NCBI GenBank assembly: GCA_030913685.1
Contig: CP133187.1
Span: forward strand, 2,236,001-2,300,000
From: Oscillospiraceae bacterium MB24-C1
Lineage (GTDB): Bacteria > Bacillota > Clostridia > Oscillospirales > Ruminococcaceae
Reading direction: 5' to 3'
DNA length: 64,000 nucleotides
Position numbers and translations under genes: made by a program. Numbering within the stretch: position 1 is the stretch's first letter; each line of letters opens with the position of its first letter. Of the stretch, positions 53,268 through 63,422 are shown piece after piece. The notes under the pieces are model-generated. The model had not been told where the DNA came from. It did no database searches and saw only the letters and a program-made list of their open reading frames with translations.

Positions 53268-54575
53268 ATGAAAGGCAAAGCGAACTTAAAAGAGTTTGCA
53301 ACATATACGTCACTAAATGTGCTCGGTATGATCGGGCTTTCTTGCTATATACTGGCGGATACTTTTTTTGTGGCGCAAGGGTTGGGAACAGACGGGCTGG
53401 CGGCATTAAATCTTGCAATTCCGGTCTTTAATCTAATTCACGGTAGTGGGTTGATGATCGGTATGGGGGGTGCGACCCAATACGCCATTCTAAAAAGCCA
53501 AAATGATTTTGAACGGGCTGACCGGGCCTTTACCAGTACCGTTTTTATGGCACTGGCTTTTTCTGCCGTGCTCTTTGTCACTGGTTTATTCTTATCCGGT
53601 ACCATTACCGCTGCACTGGGTGCCGATAAAGATGTTTTCGGCATGTGCCAAACATATGTGAAATTTTTGTTGTTATTTGCACCACTCTTTATAATCAATA
53701 ACATTATGTTATGTTTTGTCAGAAACGACGGCGCGCCACAACTGGTTATGTTTGCGATGATAGCGAGCAGCTTTTCAAACATTGTGCTGGACTATATTTT
53801 TATCTTTCCGATGAATATGGGCATTTTTGGCGCGGTACTCGCGACTGGTTTTGCCCCCGTTATCAGCCTTTTAGTTTTATTAATATTTTTTATTCAGCGA
53901 AAAAACAGCTTTCACTTTAAGAAAAGCGCCATCCCCGTACGGGTAGTAGGGGGGATTCTCTCCTGCGGTGTACCCTATTTGATTACAGAGCTGGCCTCTG
54001 GTGTTGTAATGATTGTGTTCAATTTAATCACGATGCGTTTAGCGGGCAATATCGGTGTGGCCGCTTATGGGATAATTGCCAATATTTCGATTGTGGTAAT
54101 ATCCATCTTCACAGGAGTGGCGCAGGGAATCCAGCCGATCATTAGTCGGCTTTACGGCGCTGGTAACCGCACGGCACTTGTAGCTACGTTGGGTTATGCA
54201 CTCAAGTTGATCGTGATATTGTCGGCTGTCATTTACGCGCTTGTTTTCTTTGGTGCTGACCCAATTGCAGCCGCTTTTAACAGTACGCAAAATGTGCAAA
54301 TGCAGCGTATTGCGACATCGGGTCTTAAAATCTATTTTACATCCTGCGTTTTTGCGGGCGTTAACATCATAATTTCGGCGTATTTTGCCGCGATGGAACG
54401 TGCTCGTCCCGCGTATCTCATTTCGCTTTTGCGTGGTTTTGTCATCATTTTGCCGACGGTGTTTCTCCTGTCCGCCATCTGGGGGATAACGGGGGTCTGG
54501 TGCGCGCTTCCAATGACGGAGGCGTCGGTGTCGCTAGTTGCCCTCGCTCTTTATTATTTTAAACGGCCTCTCTAA
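53268..54575 (+). CDS. MATE-family efflux transporter
   Basis: This 435-residue membrane protein has about twelve helices in two halves, the multidrug and toxin extrusion layout. The first half begins with NVLGMIGLSCYILADTFFVA, followed by GLAALN-type LGTDGLAALNLAIPVF. The second half has GVAQGIQPIISRLYGAGN, the usual family landmark. These antiporters use Na+ or H+. GGAGG precedes the ATG at 53268; a longer frame upstream overlaps the hairpin. The substrate is unknown. Confidence 0.92.
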   Translation: MKGKANLKEFATYTSLNVLGMIGLSCYILADTFFVAQGLGTDGLAALNLAIPVFNLIHGSGLMIGMGGATQYAILKSQNDFERADRAFTSTVFMALAFSAVLFVTGLFLSGTITAALGADKDVFGMCQTYVKFLLLFAPLFIINNIMLCFVRNDGAPQLVMFAMIASSFSNIVLDYIFIFPMNMGIFGAVLATGFAPVISLLVLLIFFIQRKNSFHFKKSAIPVRVVGGILSCGVPYLITELASGVVMIVFNLITMRLAGNIGVAAYGIIANISIVVISIFTGVAQGIQPIISRLYGAGNRTALVATLGYALKLIVILSAVIYALVFFGADPIAAAFNSTQNVQMQRIATSGLKIYFTSCVFAGVNIIISAYFAAMERARPAYLISLLRGFVIILPTVFLLSAIWGITGVWCALPMTEASVSLVALALYYFKRPL

Positions 54576-54712
54576 AAGGGGTTGTCGGATTATCCATTTT
54601 TTGAGGGGATAAGTACTTTTCTTTTCCCTCCTGCGCGAAAATATGTTACAATAAACGCGAGACAAGGGGCGCGTTTGCCAGAGCCTGTCATATCACCACA
54701 AGGAGCGTTACC

Positions 54713-55426
54713 ATGCCAAAATGTCAAGTGACCCTCACCGCAAATTCGGGCGTATTGATTGAATGTAACGGTACCAAAGTTTGTTGCGACGCCTTCCACG
54801 ATGATAAAGCGGTAGAATTTAGCACAGTTTCACCTGAGATGCAGCAACATATGTTGGAATCTCCGGCATTTCAAAACCCGGACATGATTTTTTACACCCA
54901 TAATCACCGTGACCACTACACCCGCCCAGCGGCGGAGCAGGCGTGCAAAAGGTCGCCCGGTGCGCTGTTGGTTTCGCCGATGCAGGAGCTGGACAACAGT
55001 CTTCTTCTTTGTGAGGACACCCACAGGCTGAAGCTTGGCAACGCCGAATTTTCGTTTAAGCATCTGCGTCATGACGGCAAGGAGTATATTGACTTACCAA
55101 ACTACGGCTGTCTGATAAATTTTGACGGCTTTCGGGTGTTGATTCTAGGGGACTGTGTCATCTGCAACCCGGTGCTTGAAGACTGGATTAAGGACACGCC
55201 GGTCGATTTAGCGTTGCTCAACTTTCCATGGCTGACGCTAAAGCGCGGCAGGACGTTTATTGCCGACGTAATCCGCCCTCGGCACGTGATGTTTTATCAT
55301 CTGCCTTTTGTCGGTGATGATGTGGGTGGTTATCGTAAGATGACGGCCAAAAATCTGCCGCTGATCACTACGCCCCAAGATGTCCGCGTGTTACAAGAGC
55401 CATTTCAGACTGAAACGGTGGAATAA
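54713..55426 (+). CDS. MBL-fold metal-dependent hydrolase
   Basis: This 237-residue protein of the UlaG/YcbL-like metallo-beta-lactamase superfamily has the metal motif HxHxDH as THNHRDHY (about 62-69). Further ligand candidates lie in LILGDCVI (Asp) and FYHLPF (His). The N-terminal VTLTANSGVLIECNGTKVCCDAFH is the typical first beta-hairpin. The substrate is unknown. It has AAGGAG before the ATG and no operon partner. Confidence 0.85.
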   Translation: MPKCQVTLTANSGVLIECNGTKVCCDAFHDDKAVEFSTVSPEMQQHMLESPAFQNPDMIFYTHNHRDHYTRPAAEQACKRSPGALLVSPMQELDNSLLLCEDTHRLKLGNAEFSFKHLRHDGKEYIDLPNYGCLINFDGFRVLILGDCVICNPVLEDWIKDTPVDLALLNFPWLTLKRGRTFIADVIRPRHVMFYHLPFVGDDVGGYRKMTAKNLPLITTPQDVRVLQEPFQTETVE

Positions 55427-55535
55427 AGTTAAACTGGTTTTAAACCGTTTGAAGCTTAAAGTGCTTTTTGTCGCGCACCTACGCGCAAATATGCCATAAT
55501 AAATAAGTAATCATATGAGAAGGGATGTCTTATTG

Positions 55536-55928
55536 ATGGAAGAACGTGTGTACGACTATTTTATTACGCAGGATTACAACTGTGCTGAGACCATTTTGAT
55601 GTTGGCTAATGACGAGTACGGCCTTGGTCTGCGCGAACAGGATTTTAAGCTGGTCAGTGCGTTTGGCGGTGGCTTGGGCTGCGAGAAGACCTGTGGGGCT
55701 CTGTGCGGTGCGCTCGCGGCTATCGGCTGTCTCAAGGTGACCGACCGAGCCCATGCCACCGAAAACTTTAAAGAACTGTGCGCTGATTTTGTCCAAAGGT
55801 TTGAGGACGATCTAGGCAGCATAGACTGCGACGTGCTGAAGTTGAAATACCGTGACGAAGAAACACGATGCCTTAAAACGGTGGAATTGGCTGCAAAAGC
55901 ACTTGAAGATTATATAAAAGAAATCTAA
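55536..55928 (+). CDS. C_GCAxxG_C_C-family protein
   Basis: This 130-residue protein belongs to the small redox-active cysteine family (PF09719 type). Cysteines appear at DYNCAETIL, GLGCEKTCGALCGAL, IGCLKV, LCADF, IDCDVL and TRCLK; the GCxxxCGAxCGA cluster is the family hallmark, likely for metal binding or thiol redox chemistry. ATG at 55536 (or the preceding TTG) follows GAAGGGA. The frame starts further upstream at 55515 without a better site. A strong terminator follows. Confidence 0.85.
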   Translation: MEERVYDYFITQDYNCAETILMLANDEYGLGLREQDFKLVSAFGGGLGCEKTCGALCGALAAIGCLKVTDRAHATENFKELCADFVQRFEDDLGSIDCDVLKLKYRDEETRCLKTVELAAKALEDYIKEI

Positions 55929-55954
55929 GCACCCTTCTTTAATAAAATGCGTTG

Positions 55955-55982
55955 GGCCGCCTGCTATTAATAGTAGGCGGCC
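55955..55982 (+). terminator. terminator of the C_GCAxxG_C_C gene
   Basis: A perfect stem, GGCCGCCTGCTA with TAGTAGGCGGCC, with a very short loop and a T-run behind it. Confidence 0.85.
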
Positions 55983-56119
55983 TTTGTCTGTTAAAATTTA
56001 TTGCGAAGAAAAGTTGTACATACTGGAGTTTTTGGTTGCTTCTGCGTTTGCTTTCTCAACCCAAAAGTGCGGGAAGGGAAGAGGATTTGCGTGGAAAATA
56101 CCAGAAGAAACGAGAATAC

Positions 56120-56160
56120 GCCCCTCGGTAAGGCCGACTGGATAGACCTTGCCGAGGGGC
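56120..56160 (-). terminator. terminator of the pyrophosphatase gene
   Basis: GCCCCTCGGTAAGG pairs with CCTTGCCGAGGGGC (14 bp). It begins eight bases beyond the hppA stop on the minus strand. Confidence 0.8.
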
Positions 56161-56168
56161 TGCTTCTG

Positions 56169-58277
56169 TTATAACAGATGAAAATGTACAATTAGAGTAG
56201 AGAAAACGATGGAAACAGTAGACACCAGCTTGATCAAGATATTGATTGAGGGGCCCGAAGTGTCTTTAAAGGGGTCGCCGACTGTGTCGCCGATTACGGC
56301 CGCTTTATGGCTTTCGGAACCTTTTCCGCCATAAGCGCCGCCCTCAATATATTTTTTAGCATTATCCCATGCGCCGCCCGCATTAGCCATAAAGATGGCC
56401 AGCACAAAGCCAGTCACCGTTACGCCGCCGAGCAGCCCAACCACACCGCTGCATCCCAGCAGCAACCCGGTGACAATTGGAACAACCACGGCCAGCAATG
56501 ACGGTGCGATCATTTCTTTTAAAGCACCCTTGGTGCAAAGATCGACGCAGGCTTCATAATTGGGTTCAGCTTTACCCTCCATCAGGCCAGTGATCTCTTT
56601 AAATTGTCGCCGAACCTCGACCACGATCGACTGTGCAGCCCGTTGCACGGCGCTCATTGTCTGTGCCGCAAAGCTAAAGGTGAGCATGGCGCCAATAAAA
56701 ACGCCCACTAGAACCGCGGGGTTGGTGATCTGCAAATCGATAGTCTTGCCAATGGCGGACAGCTTTTGGTTGACAATGTCGACGTAGGAAACCATCAGCG
56801 CCAGTGCCGTCAAGCCCGCCGAGCCAATGGCAAAGCCCTTGCCCGTTGCGGCGGTTGTGTTGCCCAATGAATCGAGCGCGTCGGTTCGCTGACGCACCTG
56901 CGGCCCTAGTCCGCTCATCTCGGCAATACCTCCGGCGTTGTCGGCCACCGGCCCGTAGGCGTCGGTGGCAAGCGTAATGCCAAGGGTTGAGAGCATGCCG
57001 ACGGCGGCGATGCCGATGCCGTACAGGCCCATCTGGTAAGAAGCTTGATTGGGGGATGCCGACAGGCTGCCACCCGCTGCGATAAAGCTGACAATGACCG
57101 CCACGCTGATGCAGATGATGGGCAGTGCCGTCGACCGCATACCCAGTGACAAACCACCAATGATGGTGGTGGCGGCACCCGTCTCGGTGCTCTGTGCCAA
57201 TTGCTGCGTCGGCTTATAAGTATCGGAAGTGTAATATTCGGTAAAGAAGCCGATGGCGCAGCCCGCTGTCAGTCCCGCCAGCAGCGCCACATAAACGCCC
57301 ATGCTGCCGATGACAACATAGGTCACCGGTGCGGCGATTATGGCAGTTAGGAAAGCGGCGATGTAAGTCCCGGTTCGCAGTGTCTTTAAAAGCGCGCGTT
57401 GGTCGGCCTTCTCTCCGGTTTTGATAAAGAAGGTGCCAAGAATGGAACACGCGATGCCCACAACCGCAATGACAACCGGTAGCAACATTGCCTGCCAGCC
57501 CAGCCCCGCCGGCCCATAGGCGGCAGCGCCCAGCGCGAAGGAGGCCAAAATCGATCCGACATAGGATTCGTAAAGATCCGCACCCATTCCGGCGACGTCG
57601 CCAACATTGTCACCGACGTTGTCAGCGATGACGGCTGGATTTCTGGGGTCATCCTCGGGGATGCCTGCTTCGACTTTGCCAACGAGGTCGGCACCCACAT
57701 CCGCCGCCTTGGTGAAAATGCCACCGCCCACGCGGGCAAACAGCGCCATCGACGAAGCGCCGATGCCGAACATCACCATTGTCTGTGCAATCTCGGCGTA
57801 GCCACATCCAAACAGATACTTTAATATCAAAAGCCAGACCGAGATATCCAAAAGACCTAGCCCCACCACTGTGAAACCCATGACCGTTCCAGAGGAAAAA
57901 GCGACGTTAAGGCCTCGGTTTAGGCTTTTTTGTGCGGCACAGGCCGTGCGCGCGTTTGCAGCCGTCGCAATCTTCATGCCGACAAAGCCGGCCAGTAGCG
58001 AATAAAAACCACCGGTTAAAAAGGCAAAGGGAACAAAGACCGAGACAAGGCCAAACGCAGCCAGTGCCGCAAATAGGGCGGTCATTACGGCGAAAAATTT
58101 ACTCACGGCGATATACTGCCGCTTTAAATAGGCGTCGGCTCCTCTTTTAATAGCTGAAGCAATGCGTTTCATCGTGTCATTGCCCATTGGGAAAGCCAGG
58201 ACCCGTCTGCTTTGAAAAAAGGCGAAGGATAACGCAAGTCCGGCTCCGACCAGCCCTATCCAGAATAGGTTTTCCAC
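56169..58277 (-). CDS. hppA: K+-dependent-type ion-translocating membrane pyrophosphatase
   Basis: This pyrophosphatase of about 702 residues has 16 predicted helices and pumps H+ or Na+ with pyrophosphate hydrolysis. The hydrolytic site [11 protein letters not shown] and the [20 protein letters not shown] segment are fully conserved, as is a second acidic set ([13 protein letters not shown]) at the C-terminus. The motif [10 protein letters not shown] has Ala where K+-independent enzymes have Lys, which marks the K+-dependent class. GTG at 58277 gives MENLFWIGL, the family's usual start, with AAGGAG nine bases upstream; ATG at 58286 touches that site. Whether Na+ or H+ is pumped is open. Confidence 0.95.
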   Translation of the reverse strand: MENLFWIGLVGAGLALSFAFFQSRRVLAFPMGNDTMKRIASAIKRGADAYLKRQYIAVSKFFAVMTALFAALAAFGLVSVFVPFAFLTGGFYSLLAGFVGMKIATAANARTACAAQKSLNRGLNVAFSSGTVMGFTVVGLGLLDISVWLLILKYLFGCGYAEIAQTMVMFGIGASSMALFARVGGGIFTKAADVGADLVGKVEAGIPEDDPRNPAVIADNVGDNVGDVAGMGADLYESYVGSILASFALGAAAYGPAGLGWQAMLLPVVIAVVGIACSILGTFFIKTGEKADQRALLKTLRTGTYIAAFLTAIIAAPVTYVVIGSMGVYVALLAGLTAGCAIGFFTEYYTSDTYKPTQQLAQSTETGAATTIIGGLSLGMRSTALPIICISVAVIVSFIAAGGSLSASPNQASYQMGLYGIGIAAVGMLSTLGITLATDAYGPVADNAGGIAEMSGLGPQVRQRTDALDSLGNTTAATGKGFAIGSAGLTALALMVSYVDIVNQKLSAIGKTIDLQITNPAVLVGVFIGAMLTFSFAAQTMSAVQRAAQSIVVEVRRQFKEITGLMEGKAEPNYEACVDLCTKGALKEMIAPSLLAVVVPIVTGLLLGCSGVVGLLGGVTVTGFVLAIFMANAGGAWDNAKKYIEGGAYGGKGSESHKAAVIGDTVGDPFKDTSGPSINILIKLVSTVSIVFSTLIVHFHLL

Positions 58278-58302
58278 TCTGCTCATCTCCTTAAAAAAGC
58301 TT

Positions 58303-58359
58303 GGGCTGCTCTAAGCAGCCGATAAATATGGGAGAGCCGCCATGGAAAACGGCTCTCCC
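58303..58359 (-). terminator. double hairpin between adk and hppA
   Basis: On the minus strand, GGGAGAGCCG/CGGCTCTCCC (58359-58330) is followed by GGCTGCT/AGCAGCC (58320-58303) and then AAGCTTTTTT just before the hppA ribosome binding site. The second hairpin looks like a real terminator for adk. Confidence 0.7.
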
Positions 58360-58417
58360 GACGGAAGGCTTTAATATGAAACATGCTGCTGTAATGGGTT
58401 TTGTGCGATGTCCGTTG

Positions 58418-59083
58418 TCAACGGGGCATTCTAACTGATGAGGGTTCAGCGGCAAATGCCAGTGCAGCTCGCAACGCATCCAGCGTTTTTTGCGGCGTGC
58501 TGTCCGCTACAATTGGCAGTAGGGCTTCGCGACGTCTGTAAAAATCTATAACCGGTTCGGTTTCGTGGTGATAAATCTTCAGACGGTCAGCGATGGTCTC
58601 GGGCGAATCATCCGCCCTTGCGATAACCGGCCCACCGCATACGTCGCAAACCCCCTCTTTTTTCGGGGGCATTGAATCGAGATTATACCCCGCGCCACAG
58701 CGAGCACACACCCGGCGCGCCGCCATGCGCTGTATCACAACCTCATCTGTTACCATGAGCAATACAGCTTTCTCAATTGCCACGCCAATGGCTTCAAGCC
58801 CTTCGGCCTGTGCCACCGTTCGAGGCACGCCATCCAGAATAAAGCCCCCGTCGCAGTCGTGCTGCGACAATCTCTCTTTGACAATGCGCAGAATCAGAGC
58901 GTCGGGCAGCAACTGCCCTTTGCGCATTAGCTGATCGGCTTCTTCAGCGGTGCTTCCACCTCTTTTGACCGCGGCGCGCAGCATCTCTCCGGTCGATATG
59001 TGTGGGATGTTCAACGTGGCAGCAACGTGCTTGGCTAGCGTGCCTTTTCCTGCCCCGGGGGGCCCCAGCAAAATCATTTTCAT
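58418..59083 (-). CDS. adk: adenylate kinase
   Basis: This 221-residue enzyme catalyses ATP + AMP to 2 ADP. It has the P-loop GPPGAGKGT at residues 7-15, the AMP site STGEMLR, and the LID with four cysteines (CARCGAGYNLD ... CDVCGG), i.e. a zinc-binding type. The usual DGFPRT motif reads DGVPRT, a mild deviation. The gene is not in a ribosomal-protein operon here, so it may be a second copy or a relocated one. AGGAGATGTCC lies just before the ATG. Confidence 0.92.
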   Translation of the reverse strand: MKMILLGPPGAGKGTLAKHVAATLNIPHISTGEMLRAAVKRGGSTAEEADQLMRKGQLLPDALILRIVKERLSQHDCDGGFILDGVPRTVAQAEGLEAIGVAIEKAVLLMVTDEVVIQRMAARRVCARCGAGYNLDSMPPKKEGVCDVCGGPVIARADDSPETIADRLKIYHHETEPVIDFYRRREALLPIVADSTPQKTLDALRAALAFAAEPSSVRMPR

Positions 59084-59232
59084 TTTTAAAGGACATCTCC
59101 TTATTACTGTGTAATCACATTTTTGCTTAAAACAGTGCCAAAGTGCTGTTTCTAGTCCGGACAGAGGATGGTTGCCTCTGCTGGATTAATGCACAAAAAC
59201 AAGTTTATTACACTAGCTTAAACCAAAATGCA

Positions 59233-59976
59233 TTACAGCGCAAGCCCACCTGTAACTTCTAAAACAGCACCGTTAACAAATTCTGCATCGGTGGACGCTA
59301 AAAACAGGCAGGCATCGGCAATATGCTTCGGGCTGCCGAGCATCTTCATAGGGCATTTTTCCTTCATGCCGTCCAATACCTTAGGGGGCATTTTCTCAGT
59401 CATAGCCGTCAGGACGAAGCCCGGCGCCACGGCGTTGCTGCGAATCATGTGCTTTCCAAGCTCTTTAGCCCAGGTTTTTGTCATTCCTATGATGCCTGCT
59501 TTGGCCGCAACATAATTGCTCTGACCGAAATTGCCATAGATACCAACGAGCGAAGCGATGTTCACGATGGCTCCGCCTCTTTGTTGTGCCGTCATCGCTT
59601 TAGCCGCCGCCTGGCCGCATAAAAATGTACCTTTAAGGTTGATGGCGATTGCTTTGTCGAATTGCTCCTCGGTCATGTTGACCAGACGTGCGTCCAGCGT
59701 CGCACCCGCATTGTTTACCAGAATATCTACGCCGCCAAAACAGTCATTTGCCGCTTCGAATAGCGCTGATACCGACTCGGCATTGGTAACGTCGACCGAT
59801 ACGGCCAGCGTATTTTCGCCAGTGCTGTCTAAACTTTGTGCTACCTTCTTGGCCGCATCCGCGTTTAAATCCGCCAGCACCACCTTGGCGCCTTCGCTTA
59901 AAAAGCGTTTGGCTGTCTCGCTGCCGATGCCCCCGGCAGCACCGGTTATAACTGCAATTTTATTTTCGAGTCTCAT
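59233..59976 (-). CDS. FabG-like 3-oxoacyl-ACP/CoA reductase (SDR)
   Basis: This 247-residue short-chain dehydrogenase has the NADP motif TGAAGGIGSE (residues 11-20), NNAG, the catalytic Ser in NIASLVGIYG, and YxxxK in SNYVAAKAG. It closely resembles FabG and would reduce 3-oxoacyl groups. ATG at 59976 fits the family N-terminus (MRLENKIAVITG) with AAAGGCGTG upstream. It is part of a minus-strand group with MaoC-like, KASIII-like and acyl-CoA synthetase genes, suggesting a dedicated acyl pathway rather than housekeeping fatty acid synthesis. Confidence 0.88.
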   Translation of the reverse strand: MRLENKIAVITGAAGGIGSETAKRFLSEGAKVVLADLNADAAKKVAQSLDSTGENTLAVSVDVTNAESVSALFEAANDCFGGVDILVNNAGATLDARLVNMTEEQFDKAIAINLKGTFLCGQAAAKAMTAQQRGGAIVNIASLVGIYGNFGQSNYVAAKAGIIGMTKTWAKELGKHMIRSNAVAPGFVLTAMTEKMPPKVLDGMKEKCPMKMLGSPKHIADACLFLASTDAEFVNGAVLEVTGGLAL

Positions 59977-60149
59977 AAAAACACGCCTTTCTGCCGCACG
60001 ATACGGCATAGAATTAAGGTTTGAATAGATCTTTTTAAGCATGCCAAATAAATTGTTTTAGCTTTGGCCTACTACTGGATGAGAACTCCTCGTTTAAGCG
60101 CTTGTGAACCGCATATAGAGGTCAATTTTGTTTTATGCGGCATTGCTTC

Positions 60150-60575
60150 TTAGTTCAGGGTTTTGATGATCAGACTGCCGCTGATGCAGCGCTGACTCTG
60201 CTGATTGACCGCTTTTGCTTCTAAAATGAGCTTGCGTCGGTCGCATTTTTGTGCGACTACAACTGAAAAGGTCATTTGGTCACCAAGATAGACTGGCTTC
60301 TCAAAGTCGTAATCAACCTTACAAAGAATCGCCCCAAAGCCCGGCAGATTCTGTGCCGCCAGAAGCGAGAAATATCCCAGCAGCAGGCTGCCTTGACAGA
60401 CTTGGCGCTCGTAGGTGGTTACCTGGTTTAGCTTGGGTGAAAGATGAAACGAATCTTTATCCCCTATAAACACCGCGTAGTCGCTGATGAGCTGCTGTGT
60501 GATATCGACAACTATTGAGGCGCTGTCGCCGATGCTTATCTGCGCAAACGGGATGTGAAAGGGTAGTTTATCCAT
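60150..60575 (-). CDS. MaoC-like hot-dog-fold dehydratase
   Basis: This 141-residue hot-dog protein resembles (R)-specific enoyl hydratases. The segment YAVFIGDKDSFHLSP occupies the place of the hydratase motif GDxNPxH, keeping the Asp and His. LLGYFSLLAAQNLPGFG is the central helix, followed by a beta-sheet end. It would hydrate or dehydrate 3-hydroxyacyl intermediates. ATG at 60575 has AAAGGAGA upstream, 26 bases behind the KASIII-like gene stop. Confidence 0.8.
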   Translation of the reverse strand: MDKLPFHIPFAQISIGDSASIVVDITQQLISDYAVFIGDKDSFHLSPKLNQVTTYERQVCQGSLLLGYFSLLAAQNLPGFGAILCKVDYDFEKPVYLGDQMTFSVVVAQKCDRRKLILEAKAVNQQSQRCISGSLIIKTLN

Positions 60576-60601
60576 TGTGTTGTCTCCTTTTGTGGCTGTC
60601 G

Positions 60602-61627
60602 TCAATCGGCTACCGGAACCTTGCCCCACCGCACGGCGGTAGCCGCCCAGGTGTAACCAGTACCCGCCGCAACCATCACAGCCAGATCGCCGTCTTTGAG
60701 TCGCCCACTCTTGACGCCCTCAATAAGCGATATAAAACAGTCTGCCGACTGGCAATGCCCATATTCCTCCAGCACAAATGAGTTTTCCTCGGTGAGGTCA
60801 AATTCCGATAAAATATGGTTTAAAATTGAGCGTTTCATAAAAATTGGCGCAATAAAATTGATGGATTTTGAGTCGTACCCGCTTTTTGCGGCGGCGCGCG
60901 TAATCACCTGATTGAAGTTGCCCAGCGTGATGGGGTCGAGTCTTTCTTTCATGCTTTTGATGTCCATGACCTTGAGGTAACGGTTTTCGGGCGGCATATG
61001 CAAAATATGATCCATATTGACACAGCCCACGCCCGGCACACAGACATCGGTGGCAAACTGCCCGTCAACGATCATAGCGCTCTCTAAGATAACGTTTTCG
61101 TTTAGATCGCGCTCCAACAGCACCGCAGCTGCGCCGTCACCAAAGTTAAACATAAAGCGGCTCTGAGAATCCTTATAATTGATCAGATCGCCTTCTTTTG
61201 AAGAGGACACCAGCAACACATGCTTTAAGTCGGGGTCTTGAATCATCATACTTTTAAGCACCTTGAGCGACCAGACGCCCGCCGAGCAGAGATTATGGAT
61301 TTCAAACGCCGTCGCATTTTTGGCGCCCAGCTCGTGTTGAATTTTGGCGGCGCAATTAAAGAGGTAATAATCTTTATATTCACTACCGCAGTAGACCACC
61401 ATGTCGAGTTTTGCGGGGTCAAAATCGCCCAGCGCCTGTCGAGCGGCCTGAACCCCCATAAAGGACACTGTTTCTTCGGGTTGGGCCTTGTGGATAAGCT
61501 TGATGCCAAATTTCTCGCGCACGACTGCCTCGGGGATGTCGGACGCTGCGCTGATCCACGCGCTGTCTCGAATGCCGGGGGGCACATAGCAGCCCATACT
61601 GCGGATACCTATGTTCACAGTTTTCAT
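60602..61627 (-). CDS. KASIII-like 3-oxoacyl synthase with altered active site
   Basis: This 341-residue thiolase-fold enzyme resembles FabH. The nucleophile Cys114 is present in HNLCSAGVW, and NFGDGAAAVLLE is the usual glycine-rich motif. The other two catalytic positions are changed: the PHQAN motif of FabH corresponds to PIFMK (261-265, no His), and GNTSAAS corresponds to GHCQSAD (290-296, Asn replaced by His291). It may therefore condense or transfer different acyl groups. ATG at 61627 has GGAG a few bases upstream. Its neighbours are MaoC-like and acyl-CoA synthetase genes. Confidence 0.82.
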   Translation of the reverse strand: MKTVNIGIRSMGCYVPPGIRDSAWISAASDIPEAVVREKFGIKLIHKAQPEETVSFMGVQAARQALGDFDPAKLDMVVYCGSEYKDYYLFNCAAKIQHELGAKNATAFEIHNLCSAGVWSLKVLKSMMIQDPDLKHVLLVSSSKEGDLINYKDSQSRFMFNFGDGAAAVLLERDLNENVILESAMIVDGQFATDVCVPGVGCVNMDHILHMPPENRYLKVMDIKSMKERLDPITLGNFNQVITRAAAKSGYDSKSINFIAPIFMKRSILNHILSEFDLTEENSFVLEEYGHCQSADCFISLIEGVKSGRLKDGDLAVMVAAGTGYTWAATAVRWGKVPVAD

Positions 61628-61813
61628 GTTTTGCTCCAATCTGCTAATATGTTTGGATGCGCCTGTTTGATTGGTCAGGTGAGCATCTGAGATTTTTTGC
61701 ACAGCAATGCTAAAGCGCCGACATACCGGATGTATTGTAAGCGTTTATAAAACAAATGTATGAAAGCGCGGGGGAGGTACACGGCGTAGTTTAGCGTTGC
61801 TTATGCAAAAATT

Positions 61814-63373
61814 TTAGTCTTTTGCTTCACCGTACAGGTCGGTGATCTGTTTAACAACGATTTTGCCCACGTTATTTTTGGGCACGTCGTCTACAAATGT
61901 GATGTACTTGGGGATTTTATATCGGGCAAGCTTAGTGTTTAGCTTATTTAAAATTTCCTGTTTGGTAATGGTCATGCCCGGCTTTAGGGATACGACAGCC
62001 TTGCCGGCCTCGCCCCATTTTTCATCCGGCACGCCAAATACGCAGCATTCCCGAATGGCTTCGATGTCATAAAGAGCGCTTTCAACCTCGGGGGGGAACA
62101 CATTTTCGCCGCCGGAAATGAACATGTTCTTCTTTCTACCTACAATGTAATAGAAGCCGTCGGCGTCCACCGTTGCCATGTCACCGGTGTGTACCCAGCC
62201 ATCGACCAACGTGGCTTTCGTTTCGCTTTCGTTGTGCCAATAGCCAGAGAAAATCTGCGGGCCGCTCCACAAAAGCTCGCCGGGGGTGTCGGGAGTTGTA
62301 ATCTCGTTTCCGTCGTCGTCAACAAGCTTGACCAAAGAGAGATACATGGGCTTGCCGACCGAGGCGAACTTCTGCTCGACGACAGATTGCGACACAAACT
62401 GCGCAGGGGTAGAGAGGTTGTTGGGTCCTGCCTCGGTCATGCCATATCCGAGGATGAACTTGATGCCCTTATCCCAAAACGCCTGCATGATATTCAGCGG
62501 GGTAGGGGCAGCGCCCGCCATTATCCAACGCAAACTCGAAAGATCGCTGGCGGCAAAGTCGGGTTGCTCGACCATCATACGGAATATCGTTGCCGCTCCA
62601 AACAGGCAGGTCGTTTTCTCCTTTTCAATGACCTCAAGCGTTTTCTTGGGGTCAAAACCAGTGCTTATATAGAGCCTGCCGCCCGCATGCAACAGCGGCA
62701 GCGTCAAGAGGTTCCAACCGCCGGTGTGAAACAGTGGAAGCACGATGACCGCGCTATCATCAAAGCGCAGACCCCAAGTGCAGATCTCATTAAAGCTGTT
62801 AAATATCTCGCTTCGGTGTGAAATCATGCCGCCTTTGGGTAGCCCCGTCGTGCCGCCAGTGTGGATGATGAGGTGGATGTCCTCAAGTTCCAGCGTTTCG
62901 CAGCAGATAAAGCTGTCGCCATATTGTTTGAGCAGTGCGTCGTAGGCCGGGTGTCCCTGGCACTCGTTTTGGCCCAGCACCACAAAATGTGCAACCTCCG
63001 TATTCGCCTGAAGATGTGCGGCCGTCTGCGAAAAGGCATCCTCATACATCAGCACCTTTGGCCCTTCGGACGTGATCAGTGCTGTCAGTTCCTGTGCCGA
63101 CAATCTGGCGTTATAAGGGACCAGTATAGCCCCGAGCTTGCCGGTGGCGTAATAAGCGTCGATCAGCTCTACGCGGTTGCGCGAGATAATCGCGACCCGG
63201 TCACCCTTGTTGACGCCAAAACGTTGCTTTAAGCAGTGCGCTAGGCGGTTGGCGCGCGACTCCAGATCGCCGTATGTATAATTCTTATCTGTATCCAGAT
63301 CGGTCACCGCAATGCGGGTGGCGTCTAGACGTGCTCTGAAATAGGAATAATTTCCGATCCAACCATTGCTCAT
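61814..63373 (-). CDS. AMP-dependent acyl-CoA synthetase/ligase
   Basis: This 519-residue member of the ANL superfamily activates a carboxylic acid as acyl-AMP and then acyl-CoA. It has the P-loop-like motif HTGGTTGLPKGG (residues near 170), the A5 motif GYGMTEAGP, the A7 motif GWVHTGD, the hinge VGRKKNMFISGGENVFP and the C-terminal catalytic Lys in NNVGKIVVKQ. The acid substrate is unknown; the family resembles medium/long-chain ligases. ATG at 63373 has AAAGGAG upstream; the longer frame is not supported. It follows the flavoprotein gene by 49 bases. Confidence 0.92.
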   Translation of the reverse strand: MSNGWIGNYSYFRARLDATRIAVTDLDTDKNYTYGDLESRANRLAHCLKQRFGVNKGDRVAIISRNRVELIDAYYATGKLGAILVPYNARLSAQELTALITSEGPKVLMYEDAFSQTAAHLQANTEVAHFVVLGQNECQGHPAYDALLKQYGDSFICCETLELEDIHLIIHTGGTTGLPKGGMISHRSEIFNSFNEICTWGLRFDDSAVIVLPLFHTGGWNLLTLPLLHAGGRLYISTGFDPKKTLEVIEKEKTTCLFGAATIFRMMVEQPDFAASDLSSLRWIMAGAAPTPLNIMQAFWDKGIKFILGYGMTEAGPNNLSTPAQFVSQSVVEQKFASVGKPMYLSLVKLVDDDGNEITTPDTPGELLWSGPQIFSGYWHNESETKATLVDGWVHTGDMATVDADGFYYIVGRKKNMFISGGENVFPPEVESALYDIEAIRECCVFGVPDEKWGEAGKAVVSLKPGMTITKQEILNKLNTKLARYKIPKYITFVDDVPKNNVGKIVVKQITDLYGEAKD

Positions 63374-63422
63374 CGTCAAAATCTCCTTTAGCCTGAATTC
63401 TATGTTGTGTGCTGATGGCTTG